From assembly GCA_030141605.1 (NCBI GenBank), contig JAQGDQ010000160.1, positions 62,001-126,000 on the forward strand: DNA of 64,000 nt, written 5' to 3'. The DNA is from Tubiluchus corallicola. Its lineage: Eukaryota; Priapulida; Priapulimorpha; Priapulimorphida; Tubiluchidae. A program made the translations under genes and the position numbers. Shown piece by piece: positions 50,301-61,200 of the stretch. The notes below the pieces were generated by a model. It had not been told where the DNA came from, made no database searches, and was given only the letters and a program-made list of their open reading frames with translations. Position 1 is the first letter of the stretch. Every line of letters starts with the position of its first letter.

Positions 50301-50737
50301 GCGCAAGGCGCTGCAGGGCGATCGACGGACAGAAAAGAGACAGACCGACTCTCAGTCTCTGATCCTTGAAGTTCTTTCTGCGCCTATATATAAGATACAA
50401 ACTTATAGCATGTGCATGACCACATGTTCTGCTTTTTATGACTGCACCAGACCGATAACCGCGCTGAATACATCGCACCATTGATTCAGAAATTTACGTA
50501 CAACAAATTGATAAATCACGCGTTATAGTATATTCTTAACTGACACGTGGCACAATTCAAATTCTTGATCATACCTTCGGTTTTTGACAGCACCATGTCA
50601 GGATCTGAAATCGACCAGCCCTCCTCCCATAATGGTTCTGGAAAGTCCTCAACTTTCCAGCGCAGTTTACTAGCAGTTATTAAGCGCAAATGCATCAGAA
50701 ACGCCACAAATATTAGTAAGCGTTGCAACAAATCCAT
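47376..50737 (-). CDS. Type I membrane protein with TPM (TLP18.3/Psb32/MOLO-1) domain, 265 aa
   Basis: Four exons: 50575-50737, 49632-49749, 48541-48646, 47376-47786 (798 nt, phases consistent). Residues 1-~23 (MDLLQRLLIFVAFLMH onward) are a signal peptide. Residues ~27-185 form a TPM domain: WKVEDFPEP, an ISDPDMVLS entry motif, FADRLREKWNL, EVLVFLNLEHQK and LQISAGRTVHEYL, which follow the usual W-to-GVLL-to-I-x-TGR order. A GCPCDC cysteine cluster lies near residue 75. Residues ~193-218 are one hydrophobic transmembrane span followed by RRRR, then a ~45-residue cytosolic tail. In C. elegans the founding animal member, MOLO-1, is an auxiliary subunit of levamisole-sensitive acetylcholine receptors; whether this protein does the same is not shown. 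Orthology to MOLO-1 itself is unproven. Confidence 0.85.
48095..48245 (+). mobile_element. tRNA-derived SINE, diverged copy
   Basis: A B-box-like GGTTCAAGTCT at 48162-48172 is preceded by TTGTAAATAGAAAGTCCC. The tail runs TTCACGTTTCCTATTTTTCA and ends CCATCATTAA. Both head and tail align with 53170-53321, so the two are copies of one family. The A box is degraded. It lies in the TPM-gene intron between the exons at 47376-47786 and 48541-48646. Confidence 0.6.
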
Positions 50738-53160
50738 TTTCCATTAGAGTGTTGATGTTACCACAGCATGCTCTTCTTCACTTCTCGTTTTTATGATAGG
50801 TTTAAGTTTGCAGGTATCATCATGACCTTGCAGGCCCAATTAAGCTAGATGTGAACGAAAAAAACCCAAAAATTTTGAATTGTTAACCATTTCATAGCTT
50901 TTTTGTGAATTTAAGTCCTTGTGCACAAACATAACCACATCATTTACACATTTTCTTCAGCTGTTGCGATGAGCGAAAGTTGAATGTATGTTGTATATAC
51001 ATTATGGGTCGACCTAGCGCGTGACGTGAGAAGCCGGAGCTAAGGATCATGAAACGCTAATTTTAGGGCAGCAAAACTGAAGTTAGCAATTCAGCAACAA
51101 TCGCATAACTGTGGCCAAACGTTAGCTACTGGGCGCCAGGGGCCTTAAAAATATTATTGGCCTAGCGTCACATAACAGTACTTAATGTTCAGGCTTTTCT
51201 CCCACATGCTTAAGTGCTGCATCAAATTTTATCACACTGGCTAACAACTTTTTTATATATTTTGAAATTATTTAGACTCTTACATATGTGGCCAACCAAA
51301 GTTATCATTTATAGTCATATCATTTACGAAAAAAAATAATCCAGCTAATCACTATTGGTAAGTGTCTGTTTGAAAGGACAAAAATGAACGAACAAACATG
51401 TATTTTGCTTAAATAAGTTTCATTAATGAAATTTTGCTAAAACAAGAATTATTGCAGTGGTTTGCATGTACTACGCTTTAAAAGAACAAAAGACGCGTAC
51501 AAAAAGTGTCAACTAGATAACAAAGGATTCGAAGCCAAGTCCCAAGATCTTGTGCCGATAAGGCTACAGCATGTACGTGGTCACCCATCTAATACATTTT
51601 TTCACGACGTCACGCGCGTCGTATATCAACATGTAAACCATGAAGCGCTGCCAAACCGTTACTGGTATAAAATGCTGTGAGTCTGCCCCAAACTAATGCG
51701 AAGAAAAACTGGAATCGTTTAGCAAGACATCAACCAACATTATTAGCGGGCGTAAGGTAACACCAGTCTTGTTCAAAATCTAAACTGAAACCAGACGCTG
51801 CACTGATTTACATCCCAGCGTTAGGACAAAACAATGCTTAACAAAAAACAAACACATTAAATCATAGAGCAACATCACACTTACTTATATTATAATTTTT
51901 TATATAACGTTTTTCAATATAAATGTATCGCAATATTTCATACAGTAAAGTGGAGAATCGTATTAATTCATGCTGATGAACTTAAAACGGATGGGCAGCT
52001 AGTTGAAGGAAAGTGTCGTTGCAGTCATGCAGAGTGTACGGATAGCTTACTAGGATATATGTTGCTAGCCATAGTCCTCTACTGAGAAAATAGAATTCTG
52101 GAAAGTTAATATAAATCTGATAACTTGTCTGTCTGTCTATTCTTCTTCTACTTTATGGCAATAAACTTAAGCTATCAGTGTTTCGAAATAGAGTTAAATA
52201 AAAAATCAAATCTCTCAACTGCTTTGCCACACGTACAGCAGGTTTTCTTATAATACTCGCTCATTTAGACGCTGCTCTTAGAATGCCCCTAGTCCTACTC
52301 GTGTTTTCTAACCTAACACTAAACGCGCCCGGGAATATACCCTGGAGATAACGTTTAGCTTGCACTTGTTTGCTTTTCACTTTAGCTGCCGCAATCCGTG
52401 AAATTTTTCAGCTATTTTCAGTTTGTTATTCCGCAAGAAACCGATACATAAGTGGTAAAACGGATAACTGGAATTAACTGTTTTACTAGTTTTTCTGCAG
52501 TTAGAGCATAGCGCGAATGCTGAAATCTCCGATGACTGTTACAATAATTCCACAATACAGCCATTTCGAAAACTGTGGGCTAACCAACTAGTGCGCATCC
52601 AGGAACGTTATTAAACAAAGAAACAAAAAAAACAAATAAAAAATACGCAATATGTTTATCTCGTAACTTTACTGTAAGTTTTATAAATAATTTTGTACTA
52701 AAATTATTGTTTAACAATTAACAGTGAGCACAAAGCACAATCGCCCAAATATCACATTCACATATACTTGAACTTTACGTTTTTAATGTAAGTTATTACA
52801 AAATTATAGCTATGTGATTTCAAGGGATATTTATGTAACACAAAATGTTTTAACAGTCTTGTTTGTGAAATTAGATTTAACATAATTATTATCAATTGTA
52901 AATTTGACCAAATTATCATATTAATGATGGTAATGTTACAATTATTGATGGTTATATTTGAATATATTTCTGATTAAATTAAAATGAAGAAAAATTGAAA
53001 CATTACAAAATACAGCTCAACAGTTTTCTGCAGCGTTCAACAAGCACAAGCGTCTAAAATAAAAAATAGTAATGGAATAAACCCACAATTAACCAAATTT
53101 TGATACCAAAACTGAAAAACAAAAGAATATGAAAAGACTTGGGACCCAACCTGTATTTGG
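50738..53160. other. 5' flank of the TPM-domain gene; no gene recognised
   Basis: About 2.4 kb without supported coding exons. Minus strand 51525-51566 has an A-box-like TAGCCTTATCGG and a GGCTTCGAATCC B-box-like motif only 18 nt apart, which may be a shortened tRNA-type SINE remnant. The rest is AT-rich with nothing interpretable. Confidence 0.4.
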
Positions 53161-53169
53161 ACAAGGGCT

Positions 53170-53325
53170 CTTCTGGTGACCTAGTGGTCTACGGCACTTG
53201 CCTTGTAAACAGAAGGTCCCAGGTTCAAATCCAGGTTGTACTCCAACAGCTTCACATTTCCTGTCTTTCAAGTTTAGTTATCAAAATTTAATTTAATTAA
53301 TGGAGTCTGTTCCATCATTAATAAT
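53170..53325 (+). mobile_element. tRNA-derived SINE
   Basis: Pol III A box TGACCTAGTGG (53177-53187) and B box GGTTCAAATCC (53222-53232) are 34 nt apart, as in tRNA genes. A tail follows with TTCACATTTCCTGTCTTTCA and the end TCCATCATTAA. The tail matches 48095-48245 beyond the tRNA-like head, which marks a SINE family rather than a tRNA gene. Confidence 0.75.
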
Positions 53326-53646
53326 AATCTTGACATTAAGATTATAATAACTAGAAAAACAGTTTTGGGATAGATAAAAAATAAACAACATGCTGTAAAA
53401 GAAAATTATCATTAAGTGTAAGTGTTTATTTCTGATATGTTTTTTAGTTTGGCATATATTTTCTTTTTTGAATACAACTTGATAAATGTACTTCAGTGTT
53501 ATTAGTTTTATTCTCTACATGTCAAAATACACTGGATCACCTTGGAAAACTTGATTGCTTTAATTTTTATGTTTATTTAAATTAAAGTCCTTATATAACA
53601 GTCATGTATGTCACACTTAACATTTACAAGGTTTATGATATAAGAT

Positions 53647-53705
53647 GTATATATATATATATATATGATATATATGACACATATATAATATAGATATGAG
53701 AATGA
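53647..53705. repeat. (TA)n microsatellite, imperfect
   Basis: A TATATA run of about 25 bp followed by interrupted ATATATGACA-type units. Simple sequence with no further meaning seen. Confidence 0.85.
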
Positions 53706-53709
53706 CATT

Positions 53710-55264
53710 ACCAATAACAATGATATCATTAGACGGTATGATAATCAATAAAAAACCAGATTTTATCAACAAGGTACAATAGTGGCACAGCACATTATAC
53801 AGAAAGGGCAGTTCAGAATGCACTTTTCTCAATCAGACTATGTAGATTATAACAATTAACAAACATTTCAGCATGTACACTATAGTATGGTATATACAGT
53901 AAGTGCCATGCCTTATGATGCAACACAGAAGGGCATACTACACTACACAATAAAATTTTCAATTTTTTGAAGGTAATCATTTGCACAAGCAAGCAAAATC
54001 ATTTAAATAATAACAATTCTCAATATAACCAGAAAATGCAAACTCATGTTAACAGTAATAAACGAATTTAATGTAGTTGGTGTTACTTTTAGACACTGAC
54101 AGCGGTAAATGCTTCCCACCAAAATGTCTGAACTGCAAAAGGATGTTCAGTTTTACCATTTTTGGCCTAATGGTAGAGAGCAATGATCAGAACTACATTT
54201 CTTACCAATCAGTCTGCTGGTGAGATGGCAATAATCTCACAATCTCTTAATATTGCAACCAAGTGATGAATAAGTAATAAAAACATGCAAAATTTTCCAA
54301 TGAAAATGGACAGGAGCTCAGTTTTAATAGCAATGACGTAGCATCATCATCATCACCAGTAAAAAAATTTTCCAGAGGCTGCGTGTACAAAATTTTGAAA
54401 AATTCTGGTCAGTCTTTTTGTCCTCTACAACACCAGGAACCTCTCAGACAACCAGAACATGCCTGTAACACCCTCCTAAATGCCTAAGCAATTGCAAAAA
54501 ACTGCTTTTATGGAGGCATAATTCCTACATTTCGAAGCGTTCTGTATTTGCAAAAAGCACCAATATTAATAGTTTTTGACTTTTCACTTCCAAAGTTCAA
54601 ATCAAAAAACAAAAGATGAATGAAATGACACCAGACTGAGAACTTTAACCTGAAATAAATGGGTTAACTTTAACTAGGTAACTTAGGAAACTAGGTAGAA
54701 AGTCATTCATCCATAAAGAAATCCAGACATGTACTATGATATAGATATTGCACAGATATAGTGAATGAGTTAGCAATGTGTGCTACTAATGAATATTTGT
54801 AAAAACCTGCCACACCCAGCTGCATTTATTATTGTAATAAGCCTTTTCAGTATTCCAAAAATTGATAAAAGGTCCATTGTTAGCAACAGGATTTGTGTAC
54901 ATGGCCAGATTTTTCCAGTTGTAGTGGTTGGACGTTTACTTACACGACTACCTCTGCTGTTCTATTATGTTATTTTGGGTAAGAGGAACATGTTAGATTT
55001 ACATGAGTATCAGTCAAACAATTTAGCTTGGCTAAAAGCTTCTCTATTACAGACGTTTATTAAATTTTGCATTACATATTATACTTCTAATAGTATGGTA
55101 TTAGTATCGATCTAATACCCTTCGACCTTACGGGTACAGTAAAAAATAACCTAAATAAAAACCAACAATTTTCATTGCTGCTCAGTAACAATTTTTTTGG
55201 AAAACTGATTTGTTTTACTAAGTACTATTAGATAAATAAAAAAGGAATGTAAATATTGTGAATG
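53710..55264. other. 3' flank of the copper ATPase gene
   Basis: Minus-strand AATAAA at 55066-55071, about 195 nt past the ATPase stop, is the best polyadenylation candidate; another is at 54825-54830. An open frame at 54780-55115 (plus) has no family signature. Nothing else recognised. Confidence 0.4.
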
Positions 55265-58200
55265 CTACATATATGTAGTAATTGTGTTTTCGTCATCACT
55301 GCTTGTACTCAATAGACCTTTATATGGAGTATCCACTGCCTCAACAAACTTATTCCTCTGCAAACCACTGCTAACTTGACTCAGCTTTTCCAGAATGCTG
55401 CTCTTTAGACTGCGGCGCCCTCTGTCTTCTGAAATTGAAATTGAAAATATTTAATTCATCTGTCCAAACATCAATTTTTCCTAGAATTTGGAAGAAGGCC
55501 AATGTTTGTCCAATTTTTAAAAAAGATAATCGTCAACTAAAAAACAATTATAGGCCTGTGTCATTTCTACCTTGTTTGTCAAAGATCTTGGAAAGAATCG
55601 TTTATAAATATCTGTTTAATTACCTTATTGTGGATAATTATTTATTACCATTTGGAAACTCTGGGCTCAAACCAAACGATGGTACGATTTATCAGCTACT
55701 TCACATAGTGCACAATATTTATCAGGCACTTGATGCGGAATTTGATGTAAGGGCTGTCTTCCTGGACATCTCTAAAGCATTTGATAAGGTTTGGTATTGG
55801 GGTCTGCTGTTTAAACTCAAACAAGTCGGTATAACAGGGAATTTGCTAAATTGGTTTGAGTCCTATTTATCTAACCGTTGTCAGCGTGTTGTATTAAATG
55901 GTAAATACTCTGACTATGGCTTCACACATGCTTGTGTGGCCTTATTTGCTCCAAAGCAATGAAAGGCTCCAATACAGCAAACTTATTATATGATAGTGGC
56001 TTTGACCTGCTATGTAACAGAAGACTTTTTCACAAACTCTGTGTATTCTATAAAATTGTCGATAGATTGTGTCTACCTTTTCTATATGAATTACTGCCCC
56101 CTACTAATACTGAATTAACTGCTCATTTATTAAGAAATCGTAATAACTTATCTTTATTCTGTACTCGTTGTGAATACTTTCATAATTCTTTCTTTCCTTC
56201 AGCTGTGTCCATTTGGAGTAAGCTTCCTTCTTATATACAATTATCAACCTCGATCAGTAGCTTCAAACGTTATTTAAAGAATTACATCGGTTTCATAAAC
56301 AGACCCAAATATTTAACTCAAGGTAAAATTCCGTACTGTATACACCATACTCACTTAAGAATAGGTTTTTCTCAGCTTAATCATCATTTAAACATGCATG
56401 GTTGTAAAAATTCTGTGGTAATATTGTTGGTAAAAATATTCTTGTGGTTATTATATTGAATCTATTACCCATTATTTGCTTGAACGCCCTCTATATGCTG
56501 TAAGTAGAGAGCAACTCATGCACAAGTTATCCGATTTGTAATTAAATAACATTATTCCATTTGACATTATTCTTTTGGATACTGAATCTCTAATTAGTAT
56601 ACTCTTAAACGGTAGTACCTTCTAAACAATGAACAAAATATAGTTATATTTGATATTGTTCAAACATATATAAAAAATACTCGATGATTCGCCTATTAAT
56701 GTGGTTCATTTTATGCCTTTAGCTTTTTAATACACAGCATTGTATTTCATTGTACATTAATCTATTTCTATCATTTTATCTGTTACACCACCTGTATACC
56801 ATTTCGTCTTCCTGAGGCCTCTCTATCAGTGGCAACTGTCGCCCAAAGGTTTATTTTTGTCTGCCCATTTGTAAAAATACGGTTATAAAAAAATTGATCA
56901 ACAAAAAAAGTTTCTTAATGGGTTGATAAAAGGAAACATGTAAAAACCACAATGTTAAAGGGCACTACATTTTATACATAAGTAAAAGCATTGATGGCGC
57001 TGGCAAACTTTACAATAAATATGCTACCCAGATTCCCACCTTGCCAGATTCCAAGATACAATAAATGAATAGATGTGAACTAATACAATTATGATTAAAA
57101 TTCTAGTCAACATCAAAAAAGAAGGAATTGACTGTACTTCTTATACATTTTGGCAAGCTGCAAGCCAGAATCTAGCACTCAAAGGCAGAATCTACTCAAG
57201 GAAGATGCCTTGCCACAAAGGAACTACCAATTGTTAGTATCTTTGCCTTATAAAACAAAACCCAGAGGACAAAAGTTTTTGCACCTTGCCTGTCCAAGCA
57301 TGTTTTGGAGCATGGCTGGTACATCACTATTAAGTGTTAAACTTTTACATTCAATTTTTTTCTTGTAAAAATGAATATTCAAACTTATCATTACACTGGA
57401 AAGTAAAATGGTTACTAATTAATACTAATTAAGCTTACCAGGTAAAAAGTCTTCTAATCCTCTATGTGCTGATATGCTATCAGAAGAGCCCTTCCTGCTT
57501 AGACGTTCTGCTTCTGCACGCAGGTAATCTAAATATGCTTCGGTCTCCAGAGTATCACGAGTTGGTTTTTTGTACCTGATATAGAAAGAGTTTAATACCA
57601 TCCCCATCACAACTGTTTGCAATATAAATGAAATACAATTTTTTGCAATGTTTAAATAAGAGGAAGTGCACTTATAGACATGTACAACCAGTTTTTCTGT
57701 CAAAACAGATAGTGAAATCGTATCTTTAATTTTGCAATATTAGCCAACTTTGATATAGCTTCTTTCTTGCAAAACTGGCTTCTTTACTTCCACAGAAGCC
57801 TGTATCTAAGCAGTCCATATTTAACATGCTATAAACTTTATAGGTTTCATTTGTATTATGTTTGATAACATTAAGAGTGGCAACTTTGCCTAATAAAGTG
57901 TAACTGGGCTTTCTACACTATCTGCAACATCTGCCAACAAGTCTTTACACAATAATTTTCAAACTAGACGCATCAACATGCCCTGTGCTTTTGCAACAAA
58001 AAACGTGGCGATCATAAGACATAAATGTAAACTGAAAAGCAATCTTTCTTTTATAATGCATATTTCATGTTCCAGTGCTCTTACTTGCAGAAAAGAGCAG
58101 CAATATAACCGTATCACGTTAACACATCTCTCATTATGTTTTACTTACATTTATAACAAACTAATTTTACTGCTTACATTTTCAGAAACAATGAAGAACC

Positions 58201-61200
58201 AAGCACTGAAACACTAGATGCTGCCATTGCTGCTGCAGCCATCCACGGCTGTAGACTGAAACCAATCGGTTTTAGGATACCTAAAGTTAGCACACGCAAT
58301 GTAAACACACAAACCAAAAATTAACAATTAATATAAACACACACAAATCTAGACAATGCAGAACAAAGCAAGAGTGAGTAGAGAAATAAAGGGAATAGAT
58401 AGTGGGTTTTCCTACCAAATGACACACTTGTGTTACCCTCTTGACTATGAAAGTATTGTTTACGTTTACAAGAGTGTAATGTTGTGATGCATGTATTGCT
58501 CTACTGAAAATAGCTGCATGGTTTGTTTAAGATTATTGCTTAATGCTCATTCTAGAATTTTAGTTGTTCTTACAAATAAGAATATATACAAACATTATAA
58601 TCCTAGCATGCCCACTCTAAAAATTGACATTTACTGCAAAACATTGAATAATTTACATTACTGCTTATAAAAAGAAGAATGCTTGGGCACTATGGTCTGT
58701 ATAAACATGCATTCTCAACAAGCCACCTATGAGTGGGGAAAAACTAAAAAAGATATAAATGGACAGACACCATATATAACAGTTCATACTGACGATAAAA
58801 AATATTTTAAACATACCGATTCACATTCACACACTTTCATTAGGACACACAATAATAAATATTGCATATTAATTTGTTACACAATTGAAAGAAAATAAGC
58901 AAATAATAGAGGTTTTTGAGAGTGCCCAAATTGCTAACGGTGTCATTCGTTGCAAACTCAGAAAATATTCATATTCAAAAAACGCAGCTAGTATGAGTAG
59001 TTTCACTAACTGTTGCTGTCAACACTGTCACTCAATTAACAATTACTGCTGATAGAAATTTATGAAAATCAGGAAGTGATTCTTGGTCAATTCTATTATT
59101 TCAGGGCAAACAGCCATTTAGCCAGTAGTCACATTGAATTTACATGAGAATGTTAACAGTCTTCTACATTTCATGCAGCAGTAAAATAAAATAAACGAAT
59201 GATCTAGATAATTTAATACCTGCAGCTATAGGAATGCCAAAAAGATTGTACACACTTGCAAAAAAGAAATTGAGACGAATGCGTTTAACAGTACGGTGTG
59301 AAAGGTCCAAAGCAGCTACCACATCCAATAAATCATTCTAAAGTAAACAATAAAAAACATTAGTTTCACATAATAAAAAAATGATGATCCGTTTTTTGAT
59401 ATGAAACAGAGAAACCAATGTAATTTGAAACATGCAACTACACATCTATGGTTTATCAAAATGCAGGAATGCGTTTTCACCAAAAACGTTACCAATGGTT
59501 CATCCCTCAGTGAACACTTGATATTTAATGTGTAATGTACTGTCGATTGCCCAATTTACAAGTGATCAACATTTCAAATCACTTTGTTTTACTCATACTT
59601 ACTAAACTCAATCAAACATTTTGACTATGTGACATAATAAAAACATTAACTTCTTTATTCAAGTCACAAAATTTAAAATTCTTCCAATAAAGTCAACAGT
59701 ATAAAAAACACTTACTCGTATTAAAACAACATCGGCAGCCTCCACTGCAACATCAGTACCACTTGCTATTGCTATGCCAACATCAGCTTGCGCTAATGCA
59801 GGCGAATCGTTTACTCCATCACCTACCATGGCAACCCTAATCCCAGTTTCTTGCAGCTGCTGAATCTTGTGCACTTTATGAGAAGGCAGCACCTCTGCAA
59901 ATACCTTCTTAATTCCAACCTATCACAGGAAAATACAAACAAATAAAATGTGAATAAATTTTACATTTATGTGTATTTATTTCTTTATCCATTTAGAATA
60001 AATTGTCGATAAATTGGTATAATATACACAATAAAAAGGTGAAGAACTTTAATTACTTTTTCTAATGTCAGTGCTTGGCAAGCAGATGGTTTGCTAAACT
60101 AACACAGTTGCCTTTTCGAGCTAACTATATGAAGGTCGTCCATTTTATAACATTTTATAATTGCATGTACATTCTACTTATGCGTATTTAAAAAAACAGC
60201 TGACGAGATCTCCTGCTGGCTTAGGCAGGGTAAACTTTTCCGCCGTAAACCCAGTATACTATGTAAGACCGTTTGGAACTACATTAAAAACTATAAGCAT
60301 TTCTTGTAAACATTTAGCAATTTACAGTAAAGCTGGTATTAGCACCTTAACCTACTCAGCCGTACTTGCAATCCTGAAATAAAGCTTGGCTAACATAGCT
60401 GTTTAATGGTGCTAAAGACCCGAGTACACATAGAAGCAGAAGTTCTGTTACCAACTTCATTTTCGTGTACCATAAGTATCCCGTATATTGCATCAATCAG
60501 AAAAAACTGGCATTCCTGTATAGTTCCTTAAGTCCAGAAAAACATTTCCCCAAACTAGCGTGTAGCCCTTCAACCAAGGAGAAGCATTTGTAAAAGTTGT
60601 ACCAAATGCGCATTTTCGTCAACCAAACCGAAGCTGATTTTTTATGCTTGTGGTGTGCCACCGAACCAAAGTTTAATCGAATGATCGGCTGTGCTGCCGA
60701 ACCAAATTTAGAATAAAATATCTATAAAATAGAATAAGTTAAATTGGAATACCAGACCGAAGCCAAACCAAATTTTTTTACCAAAACTGAACTAAATTTT
60801 CTTTCTAGTTCAAAATTATAAACTCTATGTTTTATGTTTTAAGTTGATGGTGACTGGTGAACAGTGTAAAATTGTTCTGATTACTAAATCTGTGTTTGTA
60901 TTTAATAATTAAAGTTAATTGGTAATAAAGTATTAAGTATTTTAAAAGCAGCCCCAATTCTATCAAAAGCTGTTCAAACTATTTTGTATAATCAATAAAA
61001 TAATATTTAAGCAAAACTGAATAGTATAACTGTTTACTAGTTCGAGTTCTCATTGATTTATTTCGTCGTGTATAAGCCATAGTATAAGCGAATACAGCAC
61101 CACCATGCTGCACTGATACGATTTGTGTATCGACGGTGCACCACATTCTTTGAGTTATCATACAGAAACAGAAATTAAATGACGGCTGTTGTGCCATGTT

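Noticed and set aside
50266-50484. Open frames considered as an extra exon of the TPM-domain gene
   Set aside because: Exons 50575-50737 and 49632-49749 join in phase and give continuous TPM sequence (LSKTEVDALEHII), leaving no room for an exon between.
53089-53271. Frame reading GFEPGTFCLQG on the minus strand
   Set aside because: This is the usual translation of a tRNA-type SINE head read backwards, not a gene.
54780-55115. 111-codon plus-strand frame near the ATP7 3' end
   Set aside because: No recognisable similarity; overlaps the likely ATP7 3'UTR on the other strand.
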